64,000 bases of DNA from Petaurus breviceps papuanus (GCA_028583685.1 JAMXIF010000003.1:51373954-51437953); one strand, 5' to 3'. Counted from the first letter of the stretch, positions 19,925-31,411 are shown. Numbers and translations are program-made. The notes: generated by a model not told the origin, from the sequence alone.

Positions 19925-21167
19925 TGTAAAGCCAAGCACGAGCAGCTTTCTTGAGGACTGCTGCTGTGAACAGCTTTCACAGTTTTGATTATATAGTATA
20001 GTGAACTCTATTTATTCAGTAATAGATCAGAGCAAAACATTCACAGAAATCAAAGTACAGCATTCAGAATGTTGTAACTTCACAACTTATCACTAAAATG
20101 GCCACATAGTTTTCACCAAAGTGGTCACATAGTTTTAAGCAAAGTACATTCATTTAGTCAATCACAAAGTCCTTGATGTAATCAAAATTTAAACCCATGG
20201 GGTGAAATTAAATTACGATTTGATTAGTCACTGCTCAGTACCCTCTGAAGGGGTAGTGGAAAGTACAAAGGCCATCCACCCCTAGGTCACAAGTAAGTTA
20301 CAATTTCATTAGTCAGTATTAAATATCCAAGGAGAGGTCTTTTCATCTTGGCTCGAGGCAGGCTCTCAGCTTCCACGGTTCTGCTTCCATGGTCCCAGCT
20401 CCTACCTGAATCCACCAAACTGTTACCTGGATTCAAAAGCAGATAGCTCCCAGTTCCTTGTCCAGCTTTCCATGCAGTTCCTATTCCATATTGAAGCTCA
20501 CAGTGCCCAGTCCACCTCAAGTCCTTCACCATTTCTGTTCCTGGGAAGACAAAACTTAACAAAGCCACAGGCAGACAAAGTACCAACCTCAGTCATACTT
20601 CCTCTGGCAGTTCTGGCTGGCCCTCAGAAGTTCTCAGCAAAAGTTCCCAGAAGAAACAAAAGTCTCTTTCTCAGCAAAAGCTCTGTTTTCAAAATCAAAA
20701 TCACATTATCCAATCTCCATGTAGCTTGCTCCATAAAGTTCTTTCTCTGTCTCCAGCAATAGCTGCTCTGCCTCCATGATGATTGCTGAGAGAAATTCTG
20801 ACTCTCCCAGCTTGTGTTTTCCTTATGTATATGATTAGGTCCTTCCTGTTACATAAGCAATAGGGTTCATACCTTCTGTTTATTTATTTATTTATTTTTT
20901 GCTTTTTTCCCCCCTTTTTTTGGAGGGCAGTGGGGGTTAAGTGACTTGCCCAAAGTCACACAACTAATAAGTGTGTCAAGTGTCTGATGTCAGATTTGAA
21001 CTCGTGTCATCCTTACTCCAGGGCTGGTGCTCTATTTACTGCACCACCTAACCACCCCAATACCTTCTGTTTCTTAACAGAGGCTTGATATAATTAACTT
21101 GAAACTACATGCTAAGTACCTGTTTACCTGCAATATGAGGGGATCTTCAAATTCCATTGTTATTACA
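19925..21167 (-). mobile_element. Solo LTR, family A, with a nested SINE
   Basis: Starts TGTAAAGCC and ends TGTTATTACA. The 5-bp flanks CTGTT/CTGGT (19920-19924 and 21168-21172) differ by one base. The minus strand has AATAAA near 20012. A WSINE at 20882-21059 is inserted into it. Without the SINE and its duplication the LTR is about 1.05 kb. Confidence 0.78.
20882..21059 (-). mobile_element. WSINE-type SINE inserted in an LTR, minus
   Basis: Head at right (CACCTAACCACCCC), tail of TTTA repeats at left. A perfect 13-bp target duplication ATACCTTCTGTTT sits at 20869-20881 and 21060-21072. The LTR continues across it. Confidence 0.92.
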
Positions 21168-21214
21168 CTGGTTCAGGTTCAGCAACAGTTATGATAGTTA
21201 AAACTCATTTATCT

Positions 21215-21361
21215 CAGTACTTTAAAGTTCACAACATATATTACCTTAACATATCTTAACATTTTTCTCATTCAGTTTTTATAGTCAACCTTGTTAGGTT
21301 GGTACTGCAGGTGTTGTCTTGATTTTAAAGGTGATGAAACATACTTAAAGAGATTAAGTGG
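21215..21361 (-). repeat. MIR (minus), left part; right part after the 7SL pseudogene
   Basis: ACTTTAAAGTTCACAACATA ... TTTAAAGGTGATGAAAC ... GAGATTAAGTG reads as reversed MIR. It resumes near 22668 (TTAGTGACTT...AGGTACCAATGAAACCC) to about 22790. The 7SL pseudogene and the LTR lie between. Confidence 0.55.
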
Positions 21362-22665
21362 CCAGGTGTAACGACAAGCACAAGCAGGTTGGGATTACGA
21401 GCATAACAAACTCCATGTATTCAGTGATCGATTAAGGCAAAACATTCACAGAAAATCAAGGTCAAAATACAGGGTAACTCAGTCATTTAGTAAGTTCTCA
21501 ATTACTTCATCCCTGGGAAGTACATTCATTTAGTCAATCACAAATTCTTCTCCTCCCTATTCAACTGGAGATTAGTTTCCAGTCATAAACAAAGTACATT
21601 CATTTGGTCAGTCACAAGGTACAAAAGTCAGAAGTTTTCCACCCCTGGATCACAACTGAATTACAATACCATCCATCACCACCAAGCACCCTCTCAAAGG
21701 GGAAGTGGAGAGCACAAAGGCCATCTACCCCTAAGCCACCACAAGGTTACCATTTAATACCCAAGGAAAGGTCTTTTCGTCATTTTGACCCACGCTAAGT
21801 TCTCAGCAATCTCTGTTCCTGGAGAGACAAAGCTTAACCAAGCAACAACATACACTTCCAGTGTACTCCTCAATTCATTCTCTGCCTGCAGAACAGTCTC
21901 AGGACCCCTGAAAACATCAGCAAGATCCTCCTTCAGGTTTTCTGTAAACATACAACAAGAAAATCCTCCTTTCGGGCTTCTGAACCAACAGCAAGGTTAC
22001 AGGACCTCTGCAACAACAGCACTGCCCTTTACCAGCAGATGAATCTGGCAAAGTAACATCAAAACAGACAGAAAAAATACCAGCACCACAATCGTGCTTC
22101 TTCCCAGTGCAGTCCTCTGTTCTCATTTCTCTGTCTCTCTAGCAGTAGTAGCAGCAGCCTCCAGATGCTGGCTCTCAGAAGGTCTTCAAGCTTTTCTCTG
22201 CTTGGGCCACTCTAAATCCAAGGCACCAGCTCCTCCCAGTTCAGCCTCCTCTCTTTACATCAACAAGTACATCCCACAAGGGGGTTTCACAAACTCTGGA
22301 TTTTAACATTTAACCCCGAAAACCAAGCCAATACAAGGGGATCTTTAAATTCCATTACCACTAGACCAGACATGGTGGCAACATATACCTGTAATCCCTG
22401 CTGCTGAGGAAGCTGAGACTGGTGGATTATTTGAGTTTGGGAATTTTGAGCTGCAGGACTACAGTTTATCCAGTGCATATAATAATACATCAGTACTAAT
22501 ATAGTGAACCCCCAGGAAACAGATGGGAAGGGTCTTTATCTGATTGCCTAAGGAAAGAAAGGGCAGAATCCACCTAAGTCAGAAATGAAGTGGGATCCAC
22601 TTCTACCTTAGGTAAGCCATGGAGTCATAATCTTAAAGCAAATAAATGCACAAATAAATGAATAG
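21360..22665 (+). pseudogene. 7SL (SRP) RNA pseudogene, split by a solo LTR
   Basis: 22366-22665 follows 7SL RNA from near its 5' end: CATGGTGGC, ACCTGTAATCCC, GAGGAAGCTGAGACTGG, the TGATTGCCTAAGGA block and AGTGGGATC. It ends in an A-rich tail (AAATAAATGCACAAATAAATG). The first few bases (GCCAGG) lie at 21361-21366, left of the LTR, and are duplicated as CCAGA at 22366. Imperfect GATTAAGTG/GGTTAGTG flanks suggest a retrocopy inside a MIR. Substitutions are frequent, so it is not a functional SRP RNA gene. Confidence 0.78.
21367..22365 (-). mobile_element. Solo LTR, family A, 999 bp, inside the 7SL pseudogene
   Basis: Starts TGTAACGACAAGC. Its right end CCATTACCACTAGA lines up with CCATTACTATCACA of the 9466-10681 copy. 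The 5-bp flanks CCAGG/CCAGA (21362-21366, 22366-22370) differ by one base. Body blocks match the 9466 copy (GTACATTCATTTAGTCAATC, ACAAGAAAATCCT, AACCAAGCCAATACA). Confidence 0.78.
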
Positions 22666-22837
22666 GTTAGTGACTTTATTCACTGTGGTTTTGTAATGTC
22701 AGAGGTACCAATGAAACCCAGACCTTTCTTACTTTCAAGTCCAGTATACTTTCTTTTACATAATATTACCCATTGCCCCTCTGAATTCAGGCTTCCACAG
22801 CTACGTAGAATAAGAGTGTTCCCTCTTCCACGTGTGT

Positions 22838-23283
22838 GATGAAAAATCTCATCCAAAATTTAATCAAGAACATGGAGATCTTTTAGGATAGGAACAGGAA
22901 TTTATTCTCTTCCCTGGGTGAAGAGGGCAGTCCTTCCCATGACCGATCATGAGGAAGAGGCACTTTACAAAAGGCAGAACAAGAATTTATACCCTAATAG
23001 AGTCCCTTCTTCCATTGGTTGGGGGGATGGGCTCAAGTCTTGGGGAGAAAATCTTCCTTGATGGTAAATAACAGAGGAGCCCTCCAAGGAGGCTGATTGA
23101 CAGCAAGGGAAAGGGAGGGGCCCGAAGAGGTGGGGAATCAGAAAGCCTCCTGAAAGGGCTTGCTGCTGATTAATATAGTGGGAGTGGGAGAAGGGGGAGG
23201 GAAGTTCTGAGAAGTTTTCACTCCCCCCCCCACACACACATGATGTCCCCATCATGTTTTTAAGGACAGATAGATCCCTTTTC
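22838..23283 (-). mobile_element. Probable LTR, family D, about 446 bp
   Basis: Bounded by TGATG at left and CCCTTTTCA at right. On the minus strand a TATAAA (about 22989-22996) precedes an AATAAA (about 22900) by about 90 bases, as in U3-R of an LTR. No clear target duplication was found. Confidence 0.5.
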
Positions 23284-23479
23284 ACCAAGTCCTCTCATAT
23301 TCCTTAAAAGTTACAGCATATTTTCTCTTTGCCATGATCTCTAGAGTTATTTGTAGCATTTCCTTATGGTAATTTGTAATAGACCTATTTCAAATAATAG
23401 TTTGCCAGGAAAAATGAACCTTTTTTATATCCTGATTATGCTTTCCTTTCTTCAGTGGTTTGAACTGAAATGAGTTCAA

Positions 23480-23685
23480 CATTTAACCTGATATTCTCAA
23501 AGTATAGCCCAAATTCCTTAAATGTGTGCTGTCTTTTATTACTCATGTGGCTTCCAACTTAGATTATAAACATCTCGAAAACAAGAAATGGTCTCACTTT
23601 GGTCTCCTCTCGGGGTGCCTAGTATAGTATTGGTTATTAATACATGTTTGTTGACTTACTAAAGTCTATGGTTTTCACAACAAAG
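23480..23685 (+). repeat. L2 LINE 3' tail
   Basis: TAGATTATAAACATCTCGAA ... GTGCCTAGTATAGTATTGG ... ACATGTTTGTTGACTTACT. Confidence 0.65.
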
Positions 23686-23850
23686 GCTAATTTATGAATT
23701 TTTCTTTGCAAGTGACTCTGCTTAGATGCAAATTTGCAAGAAGAGGCTTGTGATTTATATATCATGCATTGAGACCAAAGTCCAGGCTGATAGATAGATG
23801 AAAATAAAATATATCCATGCCTACTCTTTTAATTTACAAAATACATTTTA

Positions 23851-24011
23851 TTTTATTTTTTTAAAAAGCAATTGGGGTTAAGTAACTTGCTCAAGGTTAC
23901 ATGGTCAGTTATTTCTGGGTGTGGTGCTAAGTATCTGAGACCGGATTTGATCCCCAGGTCATCCCGACACTGGAGCCGGTGCTCTTACTCGCTGTGCTAC
24001 CTGGCCACCCC
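23851..24011 (-). mobile_element. tRNA-derived SINE (GGTGGCCAGGTAG-type), minus
   Basis: Head at right (CTACCTGGCCACCCC). Perfect 14-bp target duplication CAAAATACATTTTA at 23837-23850 and 24012-24025. Confidence 0.92.
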
Positions 24012-24409
24012 CAAAATACATTTTAAACAGAGTTCAATGGCAGAGAAAGCATTTTCATGCTTTACTTTGATGAAGGAGAAACAGAGGTACATTTTTTAGG
24101 AATCTGGCTATTCAGAAACTTTTTTTTTATGACCAACATATAGCCTCTAATAAAGTCTTTCTCTGATGTATCTACATAATGTTAAGAACCCTGATTTCCC
24201 AACCTCTTTACTAGCAGAGTACAAGTTCTAATAATTGATATGGAACTGCAAAGATTTCATGTATAGGTCCAGAAATGGCTTTTGACCACTGTCCAGGTTC
24301 AGGCCTTGCTCTTCAGGGGCCTACCACCAAGTTGGCCGCAGGATGATAAATTTTTGGGCTTTGATAACTCTTGAAGTTCATCAACTAAGAAATAGACTTC
24401 AGTTTCTTT

Positions 24410-24720
24410 TGATGAAGTGCTCACATCAATAAAATCCCCTTTAATGTATTAGATTTGGCTCACTCTTTTAGTCTGTCAAAATCTTTACCTGTCCTACTAA
24501 GCTTCATGTTATCTTCAAACTTGATAGGCATACTATTTATGGTTTCATTCAAGTCATTGATAAAAATGTTTATTTCAGGGCCAAGGATAGATCCTTGGGA
24601 TATTCCTCTCTGGAGATTTTTCTCCATGTTGACATGAGACTTCTCTTTCAGAACTATCAATTCAGCCAGGTCCGCATCCACCTAACTATATACTGTCATT
24701 TATATCATATGTTTGTTTCA
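24410..24720 (-). repeat. L3/CR1 LINE reverse-transcriptase fragment (minus)
   Basis: The minus-strand frame at 24460-24681 reads ISQGSILGPEINIFINDLN then IKFEDNMKLS. This is a decayed form of the CR1-clade RT core (PQGSVLGPLLFNIFINDL, KFADDTKL), with the catalytic ADD changed to EDN. It is a dead fragment. Confidence 0.8.
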
Positions 24721-24789
24721 ACTACAAGCATAGCATAAGAAATTTTTTTAAAGTCTATGTCCTGTAGGATTGGTACCAGTATAAACTAA

Positions 24790-25215
24790 ACACATGTAAT
24801 ATTGTAGAGATCTGGGACATCACTTTTGGTTGATATGGTCAGGAAAGGCTTCACATGAGAAATAGCACTTGAAAAACAGTTTGAAAGATGATAGGATTTT
24901 AGTATGTGGAGATGGAATTATTATAGAGCATTCTAGCCTGAGTTAGTGGCATGAGTACAAGTGAAAGACAAATGTATGGTGTATTTCTGAGAAAGTGCAA
25001 GTAGATAATTTTCAGTGGAAGAGAGGATTCATAGAGGAAAGTAGTAAGAGAGAAGTCTTAAAAGGAAGTAGGGGCCAGATTAAATTTATTCAGTAGATAA
25101 TGAGGAATTAATATTTAAACTTTTTTGATTATGGAAATGTGATATGATCCAAGTGGCATTTTAGGAAGATAAATTTGGCAGCATTATGAAGGATGAATTT
25201 GAGTAGGGAGAATCA
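24790..25215 (+). repeat. Unnamed old purine-rich repeat, copy 1
   Basis: Shares order and wording with the copies at 33700-34230 and 39185-40205: GAAAGGCTTCACATGAG, GGGGCCAGATTAAA, TGATATGATCCAAGTGGCAT, TTAGGAAGATAAATTTGGCAG, AAGGATGAATTTGAG. I do not know its family name. Confidence 0.55.
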
Positions 25216-25845
25216 ACATTTACTCTAAACTCACTTCTTAATAGTGCAGAGTCATACATTTTATAATATAAGTTAAATGGATGTGTCTAAATAGCTATTT
25301 TAAGATCTTATAGAAAATTACATTTTTACTCCATTTTAAATTTCTACCTATATGTTTATAGTTGGAAGGCATCTGTGGGGATGGTGTAGGTGCTGACTAC
25401 CTACAGCAATGATCAATCAGTGAACAAGCATTTATCAAACCGTTACTCTGTCTACCATGCTGTAGAAATGTTGCCTTCATTTTCATGGACTGCCTCTTTA
25501 GCTAGTCAATTAAATTTAAAAGAGGAAAGGAAGTTTAGAATGATTCTTTCATTTACCCTATAGTCTTTCTCATTTTCTGGCTTTAAGATAAATGTTTTTA
25601 TGTGGCATAACTGTAGTCAACATCCAGCTTTCTGGATTCAGGTTGTCAGAATGCAGATGATAACTATTAGGGCTAAAGGAGGGAGAGATGTGGAGGGAGG
25701 AATGACAAGAATAAGGAATAATGCAAAGGAAGATGAAGTAAAAATACAAAAAATAGAGAAGAAATACTAAAAAGTTAACTCAGTAAGGGGCATTGGAGAC
25801 CATTTTAATTTGATTAAAATAAAAAAAATTTTTTTTGAACTTAAA
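25216..25845. other. Unassigned AT-rich DNA
   Basis: No recognised element; purine-rich near 25670-25760. Confidence 0.3.
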
Positions 25846-25849
25846 CACA

Positions 25850-26650
25850 CACAACAGGAAATTTCCATGTACACAGTGAAACTCAAAAAGAGGATAGACA
25901 AAATGTGAATCTTTACCTCATGCCACATTTACCTTTAAAAAACCCCAACAAATTCCGCATGTTACTTTCAAAACTCTTCAGCTTATCTATGCTTCTTCTT
26001 GAACTTCTTCCTGTTCTCTTCTGCATGTTTTAAAAAAAATTTTAGTAACCTATCCCTTTTTTTTTGCCTCAACATTGCTAAATGTCCCCCCCCTTAAATC
26101 TTTCCAAATAAAAAAACACCAAAAGGAAATTTTTAAAAAAGACAGTGTTACAGGTAAACATAGTCAAGTGAAATGAATGTACACAGTGATTGTGGTCCCA
26201 AAATGTTTCTTTCTGTCCATTAGCTTTCTGGGAGAAGGGTAAAGTGTTTTATTTTGGGTCCTCTGGAGACATGGTTAGTCATTCTAATGATGAGTCTTTT
26301 CAAAGTTGTTTTTCTTTACAATGTTGTTTTCTTGTATATATTTTTTTATGATTTTTCTTAATTCACTCTGTCCTAGTACATACTACCCAGAATTCTCTTG
26401 GGTCCTTTCATTACCATTCAATGGGACTCCATTACATCCATATATATCACAATTTGTGCAGCAAGCCATATCCAAATTGATGGGCATCCCTTTAGATTCT
26501 GGTTTTTTGCTCTTCTTTTAATTTTCCTTTTGCCATCAATAACTTTGTTTTGCTTGTGATTATTCATTCTTATTTCTATACCAAACTCTATGTATATTGA
26601 ACTCTCCTTACTCCATTTCAGAAAAGGGGGAACAAGCAACAGATTCCTTC
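25850..26650 (-). repeat. L1 3' region and ORF2 end (minus), old
   Basis: Reverse-complement L1 landmarks: AGTCTTTTCAAAGTTGTTTT, CAATGTTGTTTTCTTG, CATTACATCCATATATATCAC, ATTGATGGGCATCCC. Confidence 0.6.
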
Positions 26651-26659
26651 TAGGTATTC

Positions 26660-27440
26660 ATGTAGTCCTTGTGGACAGTCCATTTTTCTTTTAAGTTTCT
26701 ACTTTTTTATATTGGTTCAATATATTTTTTGATCTCCTCTTTCTTTTTTCAACTTTAGTTCCTGAATTTGGGATTTGTGCCAGGCCAAGGTTCTGCCTCC
26801 TGAGACAGTTTTGGATGGGATCATCAGCCTTGCTTGGTCTTTCCCTGAATAACCTGGATTTCTGTGCTGACCTCCTCCTCCAAGGGTTAGCTCCCTTGAT
26901 TCTTTGAGTATTGATTCTTTAGGGCCCTTTCTGGTGCCTCAGGACAGGATACTAGGGACCTTAGAGTCCTGAGATTTCCAGGTCTGAGGCATTCCTTTTG
27001 GGGGCTGCCTCACTTACACTGGTTCTTACTGCTTTCTCTGGCTTCTACAGGGGGCCCTTTGGGTTAACTAACATCTAGGGGCTTTCTCAGGGGAACTTTC
27101 TTGCAAACTATATCTGTTGGTTTTGGATGCTATAAGCTTGCTTTATTTTTCTAGAATTGTGTTTTTGTGCTATGCAAGCTCTGTCTATTGGTTTTAGATG
27201 CTATAAGCTTGTTTTATTTTTCTGAAATTGCCTTTTTGTGGTGGAGCTCTCTTATTGGCTGTAGACTTCTAGATGAATATTGTACAGTTTTGGAGTGGTG
27301 GATGTTGTATCACACAAGTTTCTTATTGAATTTCTTGATCATTACTTGGTCTAGTGTAAATTTCAGGTTTTTGCTGGAATGAATGTGAGGGAGCTTGACA
27401 TTCCGCCTTCTGTTCAGGTAGCGAGATTGGCTGGAACAAC
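26660..27440 (-). repeat. Possible L1 5' region (minus) with a tandem duplication
   Basis: The GC-richer stretch 26750-27060 (TCCTGAATTTGGGATTTGTGCC..., CTCTGGCTTCTACAGGGGG) has the character of an L1 5' region read backwards and follows L1 3' sequence in the same orientation. The family call is tentative. Confidence 0.35.
27102..27243. repeat. Tandem duplication, 71-bp period
   Basis: Two units sharing GATGCTATAAGCTTG and TTTATTTTTCT start at 27102 and 27173. Confidence 0.88.
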
Positions 27441-27443
27441 CCC

Positions 27444-27600
27444 TTCATTTTACATATGGAGAAATTGAGACTTAGAAAAATAAAGGATCTTGTCTATGAT
27501 CACTTTGCAATACTGATGGAGCCAGGAATAAAGTGGAGGTCTATTGAATTGCAGGCCAGTTCTATTTGCCATATTCCTAGTTGCCTCTTTTCCCATGTTT
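27444..27600 (-). repeat. MIR SINE fragment (minus)
   Basis: CATTTTACATATGGAGAAATTG followed by GACTTAGAAAAATAAAGGAT and GGAGCCAGGAATAAA. Confidence 0.6.
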
Positions 27601-27779
27601 TGGGGAGAGAAAAACAGAGAGCTGTAGTTGGTGAAGAGTCTTATTGCTCACCTTGGCCATGGTCTCTGATTTGGGTCTCCATACATAACTCTAAGGGGTA
27701 TTTGATCAGCTATTTTGAAGGTGGGAAGATGGGTTGCGTCTCATACTCCTGTGATAGGCAATCATGGGGCTTGTCTGCA

Positions 27780-27965
27780 GCACAGTTACATCTAACTTTC
27801 AAACAATTCCTTCATTCTGCTCCTTCTTACTGTACTGCAAGCTCCCAACTTCTCCCCTTCCTAACTTTGCTATTTTTGTTAGAAATACCATCATCCTTCT
27901 GGTCACTCAGATTTCACAACTTTGGCATTATCCTCAGCTCTTTCCTTTCCCATATGATCAGTAAA
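27780..27965 (+). repeat. L2 LINE fragment
   Basis: ACCATCATCCTTCTGGTCACTCAG ... CATTATCCTCAGCTC parallels the 57210-57280 L2 copy. Confidence 0.5.
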
Positions 27966-28334
27966 TTATATGGAGACTTCTGATCTAGATAGAGATTATT
28001 TTATTACTTCATTACTACCTTGAACTTTCTTGTTTTTTTCGACCACCGTGAACCAGCTCTGAGTCTGGACTTATCTTCATTGTTACTACTGAACCAGATT
28101 CATAGGAAAGGTACAACCAAAAAATCCCTTTCTTGATGTATGGTGGGGAAACACATGATGAGGTAACCAAGAAATACAATTTGGATATTATTCAAAATAG
28201 TGTATTCTAGTATGCCACCAGTGCTGATTTGCTGTGCAGTATGAAAACACTGGTTATAGCATTTTGGATATGTTCCCTTTACTTTGAACATAATGGACAC
28301 AAAATCATTTAGTGAGCACATACAACTTTAAATT

Positions 28335-28490
28335 TTCATATATCCTATACATTGGCCCTGCAAAATGGGGATAATAGTACCTTCCCCCTTCCTATCTCAC
28401 AGGGATGCTATGAGGAATAATGAAACAATGTCTGTGAAGCACTTTGATCATCTTGAAGCAGGTAAGGATATAAAATATGAAACCCATCCA
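28335..28490 (+). repeat. MIR SINE 3' part
   Basis: AAAATGGGGATAATAGTACC, CACAGGGATGCTATGAGGA, GTGAAGCACTTTGATCA. Confidence 0.75.
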
Positions 28491-30104
28491 TTCATTCAAC
28501 TCCCTTGCCCTCTTAAGACATGATCTGCTGCTTTATTAGAAAATTCTGCCTCTGTGGTTGTGGCTAATTAAATTCCCCTCAGTTGACTTGGTAGCTCCTT
28601 TGGTAGGAAGAAAGAACACACTGGGACCTGTTGTCTGTGCCATCTTATAACCTTGAGCTATGCTCTGGAGAAACTTTATCAGAAATAGTTTTCCCCAGCA
28701 AATCAAAGGGAATTCTGATCAGGCTCATTACAGTAGAATGTAATATAAAATTTGGGATGGTCTCTCAGTCATTTAGGTTCACTAAAAAATAGAACTTGGG
28801 AATAATTTATAGGTTGGAGAATTGAGAGTTTATGAATGGCAAGATTGAAATCTGTGAAAATCTTATCTTGAACAGTGTCGTTAAGTAGAAGAGGATGTGT
28901 GTACACAGTTCATATATGCATATACATATGTTATATGTAAATATATACATGCACATGCAAACCCACATTTATATTCATGTATATGTGCATATGTATTTAT
29001 AAATAATTCTTTCTGTCAGTATATGAAGATGATAACTATTGAACTCACTTTTATTAGAACTTTGAAAACTTTTTTCCTGTACCGGAGAATAGACTTCTAG
29101 TGATACATCCATATTCTTTCACCTGTTTCCCTTTGTGATTAGTGGCACACTTTTATCAAACAGCTGGTGGAAATTAGAGGTACCTTTTGTGAAAACTGTA
29201 CTAAAACTAGCTGGGCCATATGAGACTCATGACAGACCTTATTGGCTCCTTGCTCCCAGTAGAATATTTGCCATACAAGAAGAATCAGAAGTATTACAGA
29301 AGTGTATCTGATTTGCCTACATTATAGCATCTGTCTGATGAGAAAGAGACTACAGAGTGGGAGGGAACCAATTCTTGGTAGAGAATATATAATTATACCC
29401 ACTTGAGTGTGTGTCAGGGGGAGGGAGAGGGGTATGTGGAGGGGATGTTATCAAATGTAATGAGAATGGTCATAGTCTACTTCTTCTTTGGAGATTTATT
29501 ATAGATATGTGAAGCAAGGAGGCCTTGATATGCATGACAAGCTTTGCAATAGGGGCATTTGCAGCACTTTTCATTATTTTTCTTTTAGTTAGATTTCCCT
29601 AATGGACTGTTGCTGTGTTCTCAATTTCTTCATACACACTGTGATCATAGTATTTTGTTTCATTTTAAAATTTTGCCTTCTGCTCTATTTAGGAAGTGGA
29701 ATAGATTGCAATTAAATATGCAAATATAATCAAAATGTGATAAGAAATTGAGCAGCTTGAACAGTCCAACAGGGAGATGTTACAGAAGGAAACAATGCTG
29801 ATAGCATGAAAAAACAAGTGTATGTGTGCTAAATTAGTCTTTCTTGTTTTGCATGTCTTCTCTGTTTCTTTCTAGCTGTTGTCTTAAAATATGTAATCAC
29901 TAGCAAATAAGTCAAAGATGATATGGACAGCCATTCACTTACTTGTGAAATAAAGTTGAAACTAAGCAAACTCGAGAGTTCTTAGAACCTCCCTCAGTTC
30001 TGTGACTGATTCACAGTTTACATAGCTAGTCTCTTGTCCTTAACTGAATTTCATTTTTTTATACATATACAATTGGAGCATTTTGAGTTTGAAGAGATCT
30101 TAAT
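28491..30104. other. Unassigned AT-rich DNA
   Basis: 28900-29000 is ATG/CAT-rich low-complexity sequence. The rest shows no repeat or coding signal I can support. Confidence 0.3.
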
Positions 30105-30465
30105 GATCATCTATCTAATCTAGTGGAAAGAGACCTGGCTCTGGGCAAGAGGACCTGAGTTCAAATTCTGCTTCTGATATTTATTACCAGTGTTATGTTG
30201 GGCAAGTCACTTAGCTTCCTTGAACTTCGGTTTCCTCATCTTTAAAATGAGGTATTGGACTAAATGACCTCTCTCTGAGCTCTCTTCTAGTTTGTCTTCT
30301 GGGATATGATGACACTTTACAGGGGAGGAAACTGAAGCTGGGGGGGAGGGGGGTAAGTGACTTGCTCAGGGTTTCTCGGGAAGTTAAGTAATAGCTGAAT
30401 TTATACTCAAGTCTTCTGATCCTCATGCTCTTTCCTCAGCATTACACTGCCTCCCTTTTCATTTT
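30105..30465 (+). repeat. Two adjoining MIR-type SINEs, opposite orientation
   Basis: 30105-30300 is MIR in plus orientation (GACCTGAGTTCAAATTCTGC, GGGCAAGTCACTTAGC, TCCTCATCTTTAAAATGAGG). 30305-30465 reads reversed (GGGGAGGAAACTGAAGC, GTGACTTGCTCAGGG, AGCATTACACTGCCTCCC). Confidence 0.78.
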
Positions 30466-30521
30466 TTTTTTAATGCTTTAAACTGTAGTAAACTTTTTGT
30501 GACACCCTATATAGAGCATTA

Positions 30522-30864
30522 CAGTTATCCCTTCCACATTGTGGGGTTATGGAGGTGGTACTCCTGTGGTCTGCAAAATCTGTATAAAATGTTTTGGCCC
30601 TCCTTTCATGCTAGAGAAGAAGTCTGATTTACTATGGTATTAAAAGGTAAAATATATTGATATTTTACAATGCTACACAAATATTTTATGCATTTCTGGC
30701 TTCCTGAACTTTTTCTGTGCAGTCTGCTAGCCTTTGTGTGTTGTCTGCGACTTCTGCAAAATGCCCCCAAAACTCCCCCCAAATCGTCTCATTTAATTTC
30801 TTAGGCCAACTCATGATATATAGAAAACACAATGGGGAAAGTCACAATGTAGAAGGGATGATTG
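30522..30864. mobile_element. Tigger/mariner-type MITE, 343 bp
   Basis: Inverted ends CAGTTATCCCTTCCACATTG and, from the right, CAATCATCCCTTCTACATTG, flanked by TA (30520-30521 and 30865-30866). Both ends also keep an inner CACATTGTGG-like block. No coding region. End sequence and TA target are typical of the Tigger (pogo) group. Confidence 0.8.
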
Positions 30865-30866
30865 TA

Positions 30867-31211
30867 CCTACTTCTCTCCTTGTTAAAATCAGGTCCTTTA
30901 TTGTACCTTGATTTATCACCATAATATTTTTGAGTATTAAAGAAATAAATAGCCCTAGTCATTTGTATAGTATTTCTGAAGCAGAGACAACATTCATAGC
31001 TATACTTAATTGAAGAAAGATTAGATGAGGTATTAGGAGATTTGGGTTCTGGTTCTGTCTTCCACTTTGCTTATAACACTGGACCAGCTACTCAGTCACT
31101 TTGGATCCCAGAGTTCAATAAAATAGATGTACCATTACTTCTGTTTACCTTATGTGAAAATGTTGGAAGATAAAATAATGATAGAGAAATATCAGGAAAG
31201 TGAAAAGTAGA
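30867..31211. other. Unassigned AT-rich DNA
   Basis: No recognised element. Confidence 0.3.
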
Positions 31212-31219
31212 ATATAGGA

Positions 31220-31411
31220 CAGGATATGGAACCTGCGGCCTTGAAGTCACATTTGGTCTTGAGAGCAACCTTTTGATTGAGTCCAACTTTTACAGCACCA
31301 ATTCTTTTATTAAGGGGATTTGTTCTGTGAAGTTTGGATTTAGTCAGAAGGCCAAATGTGAGGACCTACAGGGCCATATGTGGCCTCAAAGTCAAAGGTT
31401 CCCCACCCCTG
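31220..31411. mobile_element. hAT-type MITE, 192 bp
   Basis: Ends CAGGATATGGAACCTGCGGCC and, from the right, CAGGGGTGGGGAACCTTTG. A perfect 8-bp duplication ATATAGGA (31212-31219 and 31412-31419) flanks it, the length made by hAT transposases. The GGGGAACCT-type ends recall Charlie-like elements. No coding region. Confidence 0.88.

Noticed and set aside
27456-27983. 175-codon frame
   Set aside because: It crosses a MIR and an L2 fragment and has no recognisable domain.
28897-29030. Regular CAT/ATG-rich run that resembles a short repeat array
   Set aside because: Low-complexity AT sequence without a fixed unit or spacers; not a CRISPR or satellite array.
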